NCBI GenBank assembly: GCA_011772595.1
Contig: WVZH01000312.1
Coordinates: 43,400-61,189 of the forward strand
Origin: Anaerolineales bacterium
GTDB taxonomy: Bacteria; Chloroflexota; Anaerolineae; Anaerolineales; E44-bin32
Direction of reading: 5' to 3'
DNA: 17,790 nucleotides
Below the pieces are notes generated by a model that did no database searches, was not told the origin of the DNA, and saw only the letters and a list, made by a program, of their open reading frames with translations. Numbering within the stretch: position 1 is the first letter of the stretch; the number at the start of each line of letters is the position of its first letter. The translations under genes and the position numbers were made by a program. Positions 1 through 7,363 of the stretch are shown here, piece after piece.

Positions 1-2
1 AG

Positions 3-236
3 ATAGCACAAGATGCGAACATCTATGTGGCTGAACTCGAGCAACACGAGCGATTGGAATTTTCAAATCATCATGACCGTCAAGCTTATCTCGTTTGTCT
101 GGAAGGGGGGGTAGTCGTCAATGACGTCGAGTTGAACAAGCGTGACGCCCTGAAGATTAATGGAGAGGTCCTCTTGGATTTGACAGCGCACGAGGACAGC
201 CACTTTCTGATGGTTGAGATGCCTACGGTTCGCTAG
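3..236 (+). CDS. Pirin-family bicupin (YhhW-like), C-terminal end only
   Basis: The frame is open from the left edge of the window and ends with TAG at 234-236, so about 77 C-terminal residues of a longer protein are seen. The order of motifs (QDANIYVAELE, a short strand ending LVCLEGGVVVNDVEL, a KINGE turn, then LTAHEDSHFLMVEMP) matches the second cupin half of pirin/quercetinase YhhW-type proteins, where a similar stretch ends in a phrase like 'aeFLLFDLP'. This C-terminal cupin normally lacks the metal ligands, which sit in the missing N-terminal half, so activity cannot be judged. It is a cytoplasmic protein type, unlike the secreted lipoproteins that fill the rest of the window, and marks the edge of the lipoprotein island. 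A GTG at 27 is an internal codon, not a credible start, because the homologous frame continues upstream of it. Confidence 0.7.
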   Translation: MAQDANIYVAELEQHERLEFSNHHDRQAYLVCLEGGVVVNDVELNKRDALKINGEVLLDLTAHEDSHFLMVEMPTVR

Positions 237-285
237 TTCGTTGTTGGTAAGTTGAAGCATCCACACTAAGGCTCCGAAGTCGTTA

Positions 286-333
286 TCGCATGAGACGATT
301 TCACATCATGCGAGTGCCAAAGGATCATTCCTT
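286..333 (+). terminator. Two tandem hairpins after the pirin-like gene
   Basis: TCGCATGA (286-293) is the exact reverse complement of TCATGCGA (306-313), with a 12-nt loop. It is followed by AAGGA (320-324) and TCCTT (329-333) around a 4-nt loop. Both lie about 50-100 bases after the pirin-like stop. There is no T-run, so a classical Rho-independent terminator is not shown; a transcript-end or mRNA-stabilising structure is the best guess. Confidence 0.35.
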
Positions 334-401
334 AAGCCCTGATCCGCTCATTCGACGTCACGCTCGTGATCGATCGACGTCTAACATGAAGGCTCGATCG
401 T

Positions 402-430
402 TTGCCGGGATTTTCAATGGATTGTAGTAT
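402..430 (+). promoter_or_regulatory. Candidate sigma-70-type promoter for the PhnD-fusion lipoprotein
   Basis: TTGCCG (402-407) and TAGTAT (425-430) are separated by exactly 17 bases; each matches four of six consensus positions. This would give a 5' leader of roughly 130 bases before the ATG at 565. The remaining sequence from 237 to 564 shows no gene; it has several CGATCG/GACGTC palindromes between 357 and 400 of unknown meaning. Confidence 0.35.
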
Positions 431-564
431 GGTCGGACCGGGATGCGGGTCGCTCCTCGCAAAGAACGAAGAATTGGTGTTTCAAATTCGTTAGGCGTTT
501 TAGGTTTTGAGTGTCATCATCTTATCCCCGATTACGGTGCCGTTCACATAGGAAGGATCGTCCC

Positions 565-2631
565 ATGGGAGAGAAAGCACGATTACGCTTCGTAGTTGTG
601 TTGATTTACGTGCTCATAACATCGTGCACACCATCACAGGAGGCGATAAACGCGACCGATACGCGGCTCGCGGTTGATGTATTTGCGACGCAAACCGCAC
701 AGGCACCATCGGCTACCCCAGAACCTACGGCGAGGCCTCCCATCTCAGCAGCGGAAGTATTCGAGGCTTCCATGATCGCTTTAGAGCAAGCAGAAACCTA
801 CCACTTCGATATGGATATGCGATTGGGCGTTGAGGATGAAGAATTTGGTATGGCATTTCCATTTAAGTTTGTCGGCGATTTCCAATTTCCTGACAACATG
901 GTAGCCATTATGTCGATGACCCTCATGGGGCTTGAAATCAATCTAGAAATGATCAGTCTAGACGGAATGATGTATGCAACCAATCCTGAGACTGGCGAAT
1001 GGGAGGTTGAATCAGAGTCGGTTTCTCCAATGGATCCCGCCTTGACCGCCAGAATTGATCGCATTGACAAACTTGACTTCGAGGTGGTAACCATCGAAAC
1101 ACTTGAGGGTATCGAGGTATATCATCTCATGGGAACCATCCCGGCAGAAGAGGTTAGCGAAATGGTAGGGGAGTTGCGTATTGATTATTGGATCGGCGTT
1201 GAGGATTCCTTACCCAGAAAAATCACCCTGGAGGGAGAAGTGGAGTCCGAAGATCTGACTGGTCTCACGGAGGGTGCGCTCGGGTTTTTTGAGATGACAA
1301 TGACAATATTGTTGTCAGATTTTGGAAAGATGGTTTCAATTAAACCACCTGAGATTAGAACCGTAGAACAGATTGACAGCCCGTTTGGCCGCATGAACGT
1401 TTATGAGAGCCAACTTTATCCCTTCAGCATCCAGTATCCCTCAGGTTGGGTAACGCAACCTGTCCCTCCCTTGGTAACCGCTCGATTTACCAGCCTTGAG
1501 GGTGATTTCCTTGACCTCGCTGAAGAAGATCTAACAGCCTTGGGTTATGAGAAATTGACCATAGAAGAATATCGCCAACTCGTTCTCTCTGGTGTTGGGA
1601 CGTTTGGCCCCGATCTAGAACTTGTCTCTCAGAATGAGTTCACAACGCAGAGCGGCATTTCTGGGGAGGTCATGGCATTTGCTACCGCCGATTATAAATC
1701 ACGGCGATTCTATTACCTCCGTGATGGTCATCTCGCATTCAATGCAACGTACATTGTGCCGATAGAGAAATTTGCTGAGCTCGAGCCCATGATCATGTAT
1801 TCGTTCAGCACGTTCGATATAAGTGATCGGTGGATTGCGGATGATATCGGGACACAAGAAAATCCGATCATTTGGGGGTTCGCGCCGTATGGTGAGATCG
1901 AGCAAGCGAGAGAAGATTTTGAGACGCTGGCTGCCCTTATCCACGAGGAAACGGGGCTGGTGATCGAAGCTTTTGTGACCAGTAAATATGAGGACATTGT
2001 TGAAGCGATGTGCGCCGACCCGCCTGAGGCTCACATGAGTTCGCTGGCGGTATTCTCATATCTTATTGCTACAGAGCGAGGCTGTGCCCAAGCCGAGCTC
2101 GTTGCCGTCCTATTTGGCAGCACGACCTATAACGGCCAGATCTTCGTGCGTTCAGACAGCGGGCTCGAGTCGCTCACAGACTTGAAGGGGAAAACTTTCT
2201 GTCGCATGAATGAGTTCAGCACCAGCAGTTGGGTCGTCCCCAATATGGAATTGGAAGCGGTAGGAGTTACTGTCGCGCCAATCGATACTGGGACCAACAA
2301 TGCCGCCGTTGAAGGTGTGTACACGGGGAGGTGCGATGCGGGTGGGTCCTATGTCGACGCACGCAGGAGTATCGAGGATGACTACCCGGATGTCCTGGAT
2401 GTCATCGAGGTCATTCATGTTACGGTCGGTATCCCCCATGATGGCGTACAGTACCATCCAAAGTTCCCAATTGAATTACGGGGTCAGATCAGTAAGGCGA
2501 TGTTGAAAATTGCTGAAACCGAGACCGGTGAAGATGTGTTTCGGACAATCTTTTTTTGGCAGGGTTTGGAGGCGCACGGCGATTCGTTCTACGATCCAAT
2601 TCGCCAGCTTCTCGACGCGGCGGGTGGATAG
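565..2631 (+). CDS. Three-part lipoprotein: LppX/LprG-like + PsbP-like + PhnD-type binding domain
   Basis: Start chosen at ATG 565 because GGAAGG lies 8 bases upstream and the resulting 688-residue protein begins directly with a signal peptide ending in the lipobox LITSC (Cys21); a GTG at 511 only adds a polar tail. After a T/P/A linker (about 22-58), residues ~60-265 resemble the mycobacterial LppX/LprAFG fold (repeated strands, 'YATNPETGEWE', 'VYHLMGTIPAEEV'). Residues ~282-420 resemble a PsbP/MOG1-like domain ('YPFSIQYPSGW'). Residues ~433-688 look like a PhnD/phosphonate-type periplasmic binding protein: 'IIWGFAPYGE', then 'LTDLKGKTFCRMNEFSTSSW' matching the family's LKGK..F....STSG signature. 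No ABC permease or ATPase is adjacent, so it may be a sensor or orphan binding protein. Domain identities are by eye: PhnD is firm, the two N-terminal ones less so. Confidence 0.88.
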   Translation: MGEKARLRFVVVLIYVLITSCTPSQEAINATDTRLAVDVFATQTAQAPSATPEPTARPPISAAEVFEASMIALEQAETYHFDMDMRLGVEDEEFGMAFPFKFVGDFQFPDNMVAIMSMTLMGLEINLEMISLDGMMYATNPETGEWEVESESVSPMDPALTARIDRIDKLDFEVVTIETLEGIEVYHLMGTIPAEEVSEMVGELRIDYWIGVEDSLPRKITLEGEVESEDLTGLTEGALGFFEMTMTILLSDFGKMVSIKPPEIRTVEQIDSPFGRMNVYESQLYPFSIQYPSGWVTQPVPPLVTARFTSLEGDFLDLAEEDLTALGYEKLTIEEYRQLVLSGVGTFGPDLELVSQNEFTTQSGISGEVMAFATADYKSRRFYYLRDGHLAFNATYIVPIEKFAELEPMIMYSFSTFDISDRWIADDIGTQENPIIWGFAPYGEIEQAREDFETLAALIHEETGLVIEAFVTSKYEDIVEAMCADPPEAHMSSLAVFSYLIATERGCAQAELVAVLFGSTTYNGQIFVRSDSGLESLTDLKGKTFCRMNEFSTSSWVVPNMELEAVGVTVAPIDTGTNNAAVEGVYTGRCDAGGSYVDARRSIEDDYPDVLDVIEVIHVTVGIPHDGVQYHPKFPIELRGQISKAMLKIAETETGEDVFRTIFFWQGLEAHGDSFYDPIRQLLDAAGG

Positions 2632-2666
2632 ATTCTTGATTTTCATTGCAAGGTGACCGTTACGCC

Positions 2667-2691
2667 AGGTGACCGGTACTTTGGGTTACCT
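2667..2691. terminator. Hairpin between convergent genes
   Basis: AGGTGACC (2667-2674) pairs with GGTTACCT (2684-2691), allowing one G-U pair, over a 9-nt loop. It lies between the stop of the plus-strand fusion lipoprotein and the stop of the minus-strand lipoprotein. AGGTGACCG also occurs just before it (2651-2659), giving an alternative left arm. There is no T-run, so termination is only inferred from position. Confidence 0.35.
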
Positions 2692-2720
2692 TACACCTTA
2701 ATCCTTGGGGGTGTCGAATC

Positions 2721-3500
2721 CTACGGAACGCAAATCGGCGGGGGCGTGCCGGTGTATGTCGGGCTGATCAAGGAACCGGTCTGTACAAAGCCGACGCCGT
2801 CCCAGGTGTGTTCCAGAGTCTGGCGATTGCATGGGCAGCAGTTTGGCTCGCCGTACAAATAGATGGATTCCTCGAACGCGATCATGTCGCCGGCCTTGCT
2901 CCAGTGGCCATGTACGCCTTCATGGGAGTACACCATGGATAATCCGGCGCCGTTCCAAACGTAGATCCTCAAGAGCAACACTGCCCCCGAGCCGGCGTAA
3001 CGTTCGGGGATGATCACCAATTTCTGACATCCAAGGAATGTGTAATATCCGGCTTCGGCCTCGATCTGCTTGATCATTGGGTCTCCACCAGCGTAGTTCC
3101 AGACGTTGACCCACGAACTTCCGTCCCAATTATCGACGGAGACCGTCTTGCCTGATGCGCCCCCGTCAGTGATGCGAACGCGTTGGTACGTCCCGTCACA
3201 GTTCAGACTCACCCCACCAGGTGGAGGGGTGTCGGTCGGCGTGACTGTTAAAGTAGGCGTAGGTGGCGCGATCGTGGGCGTGGTGGGTGTGGACGTCGAG
3301 GTGGGCTCCTCTACTGGGGGTGTGTTTGTGCTCGACGCTGGCGCTTCGGTGGTCTCAGGGATCGATGCCGTCTGGGTAGTGGACATGCTGGTTTCGGTTG
3401 CGTCATGATCAGGCGTCGAGGTAGGAAAGGAGCATGCCAGCGCGGCAGCAAGCATTAAGCTCATGGTGAATAAGGGATATCCTATTGATCGCATTTTCAT
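2721..3500 (-). CDS. Lipoprotein of unknown function with long T/P/S linker and Cys-rich C-terminal domain
   Basis: A 259-residue product. The signal peptide ends in ALAC (Cys23), followed by about 70 residues almost entirely Thr, Pro, Ser, Glu and Val: a surface-spacer linker. The globular part (~96-259) starts NCDGTYQRVRI and contains two 'W(N/D)G.G' strands (YVWNGAGLSMVYSHEG; HTWDGVGFVQTGS) reminiscent of FG-GAP/VCBS-type beta blades, plus the Cys cluster NCCPCN and a final Cys near the C-terminus, suggesting disulfides outside the cell. ATG codons at 3500 and 3494 are both possible; AAGG lies 4 or 10 bases upstream respectively, so 3494 has the better spacing. It converges with the PhnD-fusion gene and has no close minus-strand partner upstream. 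I do not recognise a named family. Confidence 0.82.
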   Translation of the reverse strand: MKMRSIGYPLFTMSLMLAAALACSFPTSTPDHDATETSMSTTQTASIPETTEAPASSTNTPPVEEPTSTSTPTTPTIAPPTPTLTVTPTDTPPPGGVSLNCDGTYQRVRITDGGASGKTVSVDNWDGSSWVNVWNYAGGDPMIKQIEAEAGYYTFLGCQKLVIIPERYAGSGAVLLLRIYVWNGAGLSMVYSHEGVHGHWSKAGDMIAFEESIYLYGEPNCCPCNRQTLEHTWDGVGFVQTGSLISPTYTGTPPPICVP

Positions 3501-3546
3501 TGGCCCTTGTTATTCTCTTAACGCTTTTAAAGGAGACATGTGACAC

Positions 3547-3663
3547 TTACTTTACAGGAACGCCGATATAGATGCAATCATAGCGTTGATTCTTGCGACG
3601 CACTACAACGGCGCATCGGAGATGTTGAGGGGTGCAGTGTGTGTCACAAAACTTGCATTCCAT
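3547..3663 (-). pseudogene. Possible remnant of a transposase zinc ribbon
   Basis: The minus-strand frame starting at ATG 3663 reads MECKFCDTHC... and, 23 residues after the second Cys, RRKNQRYDC, then ends at 3547. Spacing and wording resemble the N-terminal zinc ribbon of IS1/InsA-type transposases (C-x2-C ... GKQRY.C..C). The expected fourth Cys and everything downstream are missing, and no inverted terminal repeats were found. It could equally be chance; kept only as a weak candidate. Confidence 0.2.
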
Positions 3664-3755
3664 GTGTTTTGACTGCACGCACCGCAAGAAGATGCTCGCG
3701 CTAAAGATCAAGCTGTGGTAGTTTCTTCGTGAGTGAGTTTCGGAACACATGTTGT

Positions 3756-3977
3756 TTATGTGGCCAAAGGCATCAAGGGCCAGAGTGGATTACACCACTC
3801 AAACTCGCCTTCACCCGTCCAACACGGCACAAGATATTTGTCAGCCTCGACGATTCTCCACACTCCTCCCTCTAGTCCCTGCCGCACCCTGATGGAACTG
3901 AAGGAGAGGTTTCGAATTTCCACGCCAGTACAAGGATCGTAAAACTGTTCTCGTACTTTCTCTGTAGAGTGAGTGGC
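3756..3977 (-). pseudogene. Open, protein-like minus frame without a start (possible gene remnant)
   Basis: About 74 codons are open between TAA at 3980-3978 and TAA at 3758-3756. The translation has natural-looking composition (FYDPCTGVEIRNLSF, GGVWRIVEADKYLVPCW, EFEWCNPLWPL) with four Cys and several Trp, unlike the opposite strand. There is no ATG, and the same frame upstream of the stop has lower quality. It may be the decayed 3' end of a secreted protein gene. No family recognised. Confidence 0.2.
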
Positions 3978-4167
3978 TTATGTATCGACCTTCTCGACGT
4001 ATACACACGGACTCATGTCCAATTCCTGTAGCAGTCCATGATTCTGAGTTTCTAATGAAGGTGAAGATCTCCCTAACGGAACCCTGGAGTGGAAGATCTT
4101 TTTAGCCAGTGTGATATTCAAGGAGGATTGCCATCTGCAGTGAGATCATTCCTTATCACCTGTAAGA

Positions 4168-4173
4168 TATAAT
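4168..4173 (+). promoter_or_regulatory. Perfect -10 hexamer upstream of the GH18 gene
   Basis: TATAAT occurs at 4168-4173, 55 bases before the chosen ATG at 4229. No good -35 is seen at 16-18 bases' distance (ATCATT at 4145-4150 is the positional candidate), so it is a partial promoter call. If used, transcription would begin near 4180, which rules out the TTG at 4175 as the translation start. Confidence 0.3.
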
Positions 4174-4228
4174 TTTGGTGGTTCAAGAGTATTCCAAATC
4201 ATGTTATCGATCGTCCGATCGTTTCCAA

Positions 4229-5305
4229 ATGGCGAATAAATCGATCTGCTTGTCCTTCGTTTTTTTCACTTCATTCATTTACACAGCTTGTGGGATTCAG
4301 TCAAAAACTACCATAAGTACCTCCACCACCTTTCCCGAGCCAACATATTCGTACACTTCCATGCTCACGCGGACGCCTTCGCCCACGTCTGTGCCTACAC
4401 CGACAATCAATCTCACGCCGACCCAACCAGTATGGTGTACCCCTGCGGTAATGTTGAGTGATGATTTTCAAGTAATTGGTTACCTGCCGGACTACCGCAG
4501 TCTTGAGCCATCATGGGGAAATTGCCTCACAGATTTGATCTACTTCTCCGCCGAACCGCTTGCCAATGGGGGCCTTGACACGCACCGTTTAAATCCGGAA
4601 ACCCTTCAATCCTTACGTGATGTTAGAGAGCGATATGGCACTCGGATTCACATATCTGTAGGGGGCTTCCGTCGATCGGACAATTTTTCAGAAATGGCTA
4701 CCAACTCGCGCGCACGGAAAAACTTTGTTGAAAATTTGGTTGCGTTCTGTAAGCAATACGACCTGGATGGAGTGGATTTCGACTGGGAATTCCCAGAAAA
4801 TGAAACCGAATTTCAGAGCTATATTGCCTTGATAAGGGAAGTGCAGCAGCGAGGACTGTTTGTCAGCGTCGCGCTGTATCCAACAGAGGATTTGGTCATT
4901 CAGCCTTACCTGGTTGCAGACCGCATCCACGTCATGTCATACGATCGCGGTGCGCAACATGCTACTTTTCAACAGGCGGTCGAAGATTTGCAGCTTTTTA
5001 CAAACAACGGGATCCCCAAAGAAAAGTTGATGCTAGGGATCCCATTTTATGGTCGCCAAACAAGCGCTCCATCTACTTCTTTCGCCTACTCAGAAATCAT
5101 CGAGCAGTATCACCCGCCACCAGACAGCGACGAAGTGGCTGGCATCTACTTCAACGGCATCACTACCGTCGAGCGAAAGACCTGTTATGCGCAAGAGAAC
5201 GGTTATGGCGGTATCATGATCTGGGAGCTAGGTCAAGACAGTGGGGATGAGACATCCTTATTACGCGCAGCATTTCGTGCTGTGATCGGCGGTTGTGAGA
5301 TTTAA
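4229..5305 (+). CDS. GH18 chitinase-like lipoprotein
   Basis: A 358-residue predicted cell-surface glycoside hydrolase family 18 protein. Start set at ATG 4229: the signal peptide then ends in the lipobox YTAC (Cys21); a TTG at 4175 would add 18 polar residues and lies next to the TATAAT. No clear Shine-Dalgarno is visible, so the start is the least certain part. After a T/P linker, the barrel runs ~85-350: 'VIGYLPDYRSLEP' (strand 1), 'ISVGGF' (~142-147), the catalytic DxxDxDxE as DGVDFDWE (acid Glu187), 'HVMSYD' (~234-239), 'GIPFYGR' (~270-276) and 'GGIMIWELGQD' (~326-336). All core catalytic residues are present, so it should hydrolyse beta-1,4-GlcNAc polymers (chitin or related cell-wall glycans). 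Family knowledge supports extracellular polymer breakdown; the actual substrate is inferred. Confidence 0.92.
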   Translation: MANKSICLSFVFFTSFIYTACGIQSKTTISTSTTFPEPTYSYTSMLTRTPSPTSVPTPTINLTPTQPVWCTPAVMLSDDFQVIGYLPDYRSLEPSWGNCLTDLIYFSAEPLANGGLDTHRLNPETLQSLRDVRERYGTRIHISVGGFRRSDNFSEMATNSRARKNFVENLVAFCKQYDLDGVDFDWEFPENETEFQSYIALIREVQQRGLFVSVALYPTEDLVIQPYLVADRIHVMSYDRGAQHATFQQAVEDLQLFTNNGIPKEKLMLGIPFYGRQTSAPSTSFAYSEIIEQYHPPPDSDEVAGIYFNGITTVERKTCYAQENGYGGIMIWELGQDSGDETSLLRAAFRAVIGGCEI

Positions 5306-5350
5306 TTCACAGACAACACACTTCTCGACCATCGAAGCTGGGGAGAAAAT

Positions 5351-5662
5351 CTAGCAATCACCTGGCAGTCGGTAACTTCCGTCTGAGCAGCGATCTGTGT
5401 AGCCAAGACTTTCACAGGAAGATCCGCGATATTTCCATTCCGCGTCGTTAATTCCCATGTCATCCCATTCCTGGCACTCACTACTCGTCCATCCGTCCTT
5501 GCATACTGGCGATGAGAGCACACTCCCACCGGAACCTACGCACGCGCCCGAACCGCCGCAACTCGTGAGGATGGTGGTGCAAAGTACGACGAGGAAAAAT
5601 ACCACAATCAGAACCTTAGCCTTTCCCCTGAGAATCGAAGCAGTGTTCAACACAGTGTGCAT
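5351..5662 (-). CDS. Small Cys-rich lipoprotein, copy 1
   Basis: A 103-residue product with a strong Shine-Dalgarno (AGGAGG, 5 bases before ATG). Signal peptide ends LTSC (Cys35). The mature part carries six further Cys (GAC, PVC, SEC, SSC, DRC and terminal GDC), enough for three disulfides, and fixed phrases: VCKDGWT, CQEWDDM, LGYTDRCSDGSYRLPGDC. It is closely similar over its full length to the protein at 7364-7678, including the ribosome site, so the pair is a recent duplication. Function unknown; small size, lipid anchor and paired Cys suggest a compact extracellular binding or structural domain. It is the last gene of the minus-strand run and ends 45 bases from the convergent GH18 gene. 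Confidence 0.85.
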   Translation of the reverse strand: MHTVLNTASILRGKAKVLIVVFFLVVLCTTILTSCGGSGACVGSGGSVLSSPVCKDGWTSSECQEWDDMGINDAEWKYRGSSCESLGYTDRCSDGSYRLPGDC

Positions 5663-5670
5663 TGTTCCCT

Positions 5671-5705
5671 CCTGAAGGTGCTCCTACAACAAATTGTCCT
5701 TCAGG
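5671..5705 (-). promoter_or_regulatory. Hairpin overlapping the Shine-Dalgarno of small lipoprotein copy 1
   Basis: In the minus-strand mRNA, CCTGAAGG (5705-5698) can pair perfectly with CCTTCAGG (5678-5671) over a 19-nt loop. The last three bases of the 3' arm are the first AGG of the ribosome site AGGAGG (5673-5668). Folding would partly hide the site. The paralog at 7364-7678 keeps the ribosome site but not this stem. Regulation is inferred, not shown. Confidence 0.4.
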
Positions 5706-5773
5706 TCACTTTTTTCCACACTTATCGGGCTCTCGGAAGTTCCAGCAACATTCATTTGCCGCGACGGCCCCCT

Positions 5774-5825
5774 AAGGGCGAACCCCGCGCCAGTGGTGGT
5801 GGCAGGCTCGATCACGCCAGTCGCG
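5774..5825. repeat. 52-bp dispersed repeat, copy A
   Basis: Matches 17213-17264 at 50 of 52 positions in the same orientation, 11.4 kb apart. Contains two direct CGCCAGT heptamers and is open in several frames: plus-frame NPAPVVVAGSITPVA, and on the minus strand TGVIEPATTTGAGF or DWRDR(A/T)CHHHWRGVRP-stop. Its right boundary coincides with the point where HAF-type protein homology begins. Confidence 0.75.
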
Positions 5826-6062
5826 GCGGTATGGACGCCGTTGTTCGGGGCAGAGTCGCTGCGTCAGTTGCTCATCGAGCGCTACAACATGAGCGCAGCT
5901 TTGGAGGAGTGTGTCATTGAATCTGCAATAGACGTTTCCGACGATGCGCGCACGATATTGGCATACGGACATTGTGTGGTTGAAGGTGGGTTGGATGAGG
6001 GTGCGATCGTCATCAAGCTATCGCGACCTGCGAATTTCGGCTATGTCCCACAAGGAGAATAG
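5826..6062 (+). pseudogene. 3' remnant of an extracellular HAF-repeat-type protein
   Basis: The plus frame ending TAG 6060-6062 reads VWTPLFGAESLRQLLIERY, then ALEECVIESAIDVSDDAR, then TILAYGHCVVEGG. This follows the usual C-terminal blade of HAF-repeat/PEP-type exported proteins: 'F.W....G..SL...L....G.....W.L..A..IS.DG..IVG.G'. Only the last blade or two remains; upstream, the frame runs into the 52-bp repeat and then into unrelated sequence, with no signal peptide and no ribosome site. A longer open frame from 5694 exists but its first 45 residues derive from the repeat and flank. It is the only plus-strand coding trace inside the minus-strand run. Truncation by repeat insertion or recombination is likely. 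After it, 6063-6277 shows nothing identifiable. Confidence 0.45.
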
Positions 6063-6277
6063 CGCTTCAAACAATATGGGATCGATCAAAATGGCGTGCC
6101 TTTGAGAGCGAAGTTTCACTGGATAGTGACCTTGGTTTTCAGTTCTTTTCAGGTCAGGCCAGCGTCGAACACACGTAGCAGCGCAAGTATGTTCACGGTT
6201 GTGGACTCCTTTCGGGTGAGAATTTCGTGTTTATGTCGCACTCCATCGAGAGCAGCGGGAAATCAACCTATTGCGGC

Positions 6278-7207
6278 CTACTCTCCCCACGCTTGAGGCT
6301 CAATTCTTAGAGAGGCAACGAGCGCATCAAGCTCTCGTAGGTCAGGCGTGAAGCCTGAGGCCTCCAATGCCTCCAGTTGTTTTCTGGCTTCTTCGTTGTA
6401 GGCCTCAACCGCTTGAGCAAATTGTTGATAATCGCTCGGATCATGCTCAGGAACTGGGATCGTTTGCTCATTCTGGGGTTGGCCAGGTTCATACATTTCG
6501 ATCAGGAAAGGTGCCGTGACGGGAATGTGAATTTCGACGTAGTATTCACCATCGTAAGTTAGCCCCTCGAATTTGTATTCGATATTATCTCTCTCAATGA
6601 AATAAAGATCCTGACCGTAGCTAACGATCGCTTGGATTCCTGCGCCGTTCTGGAATTGAAAATACCCTGAGCGAACACGCTGTACCTCAAATGTTCTACC
6701 ACCCTCAGGACCACTTAACGAGGGTGGAACAGACTGATTGGTAATGGCCTCCCGCAAAGGATCAAAAAACCCGATTAACCAATCAGGATCCGGACAGAGT
6801 TGTTCATACTCTTGTACTGAGTAGACCGATAGGGTAGGGCTTCGAAAGTTTCTAGCTACATTGTAGAACTCGAAGGAAAATACGATGTGAGCTGGTTGAG
6901 GATTCATGGAATCGCAAGGGCTTCCGTCGAGTTTCTCTACTTTGATGATCTCTCCTAATGAAGAGTCGAATGCAAATTCGATGCCGTACAGAGATACCTG
7001 TGTCTCATCTAAGGAAGTGGAAGTTGGCGACAGTATGCCCGTCTCGGTCGCTACCGGTTCCGAGGTAGCTGGTTTATCCTCAGGCGTTTCCGGTTCTGCG
7101 AGTTGAGTATCTTCTATGGATTCTGGTACCGGGCTTCCAGTGCACGATGCAAGAATTAGATAGAGAATCAACGAAACGAGGGCATAGGCTCGCCTATGGG
7201 TTGACAT
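6278..7207 (-). CDS. Lipoprotein of unknown function (309 aa)
   Basis: Start at ATG 7207: GGGAG sits 8 bases upstream and the signal peptide then begins MSTHRR and ends ILASC (Cys22); an in-frame ATG at 7258 would add 17 polar residues. A Glu/Pro/Thr linker runs to ~70. The domain (~72-309) opens VSLYGIEFAFDSSLG, has two Cys (SPCDS, QLCPDP) that could form a disulfide, and is rich in aromatic strands (GYFQFQNGAGIQAIVSYG, EYYVEIHIPVTAPFL). It ends in an acidic, helical segment (AQAVEAYNEEARKQLEAL) and a short tail. The layout resembles unnamed surface lipoproteins common in Chloroflexota; no enzyme motif is visible. It lies between the two copies of the small Cys-rich lipoprotein. Confidence 0.85.
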   Translation of the reverse strand: MSTHRRAYALVSLILYLILASCTGSPVPESIEDTQLAEPETPEDKPATSEPVATETGILSPTSTSLDETQVSLYGIEFAFDSSLGEIIKVEKLDGSPCDSMNPQPAHIVFSFEFYNVARNFRSPTLSVYSVQEYEQLCPDPDWLIGFFDPLREAITNQSVPPSLSGPEGGRTFEVQRVRSGYFQFQNGAGIQAIVSYGQDLYFIERDNIEYKFEGLTYDGEYYVEIHIPVTAPFLIEMYEPGQPQNEQTIPVPEHDPSDYQQFAQAVEAYNEEARKQLEALEASGFTPDLRELDALVASLRIEPQAWGE

Positions 7208-7363
7208 CGAGTTTTCTCCCTTCAATTCATTCGAACTCTCAGCTGCCATGAGACGCATTCCCGCATTATTTAAATAGAACCGTATAAGAGTAGGTACTTG
7301 CGTAATTCGGCGTATCTCCTAGGGATTTAATTCGCAAGACCTTGATTGATCCTATCCTCCTCC

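Larger units (their letters stand above)
3501..4228. other. 0.7-kb gap with only weak gene remnants
   Basis: No intact gene is supported here. It separates the divergent starts of the 259-aa lipoprotein (-) and the GH18 lipoprotein (+), so promoters for both must lie inside. Two minus-strand frames (3547-3663 and 3756-3977) look protein-like but lack proper starts or partners and are listed separately. Confidence 0.5.

Noticed and set aside
3733..3942. 69-codon plus-strand frame in the gap
   Set aside because: Composition is unnatural (Ser/Pro/His-rich, no domain) and the opposite strand reads better.
5694..5825. Upstream extension of the HAF remnant frame to ATG 5694
   Set aside because: This part lies over the dispersed repeat and unrelated flank, and the ATG has no ribosome site; the open frame there seems accidental.
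6149..6196. Minus-strand GTG frame of 15 codons (MNILALLRVFDAGLT) preceded by a good AAAGGAGT
   Set aside because: The frame stops at once and no homologous continuation is seen in other frames; too short to call.
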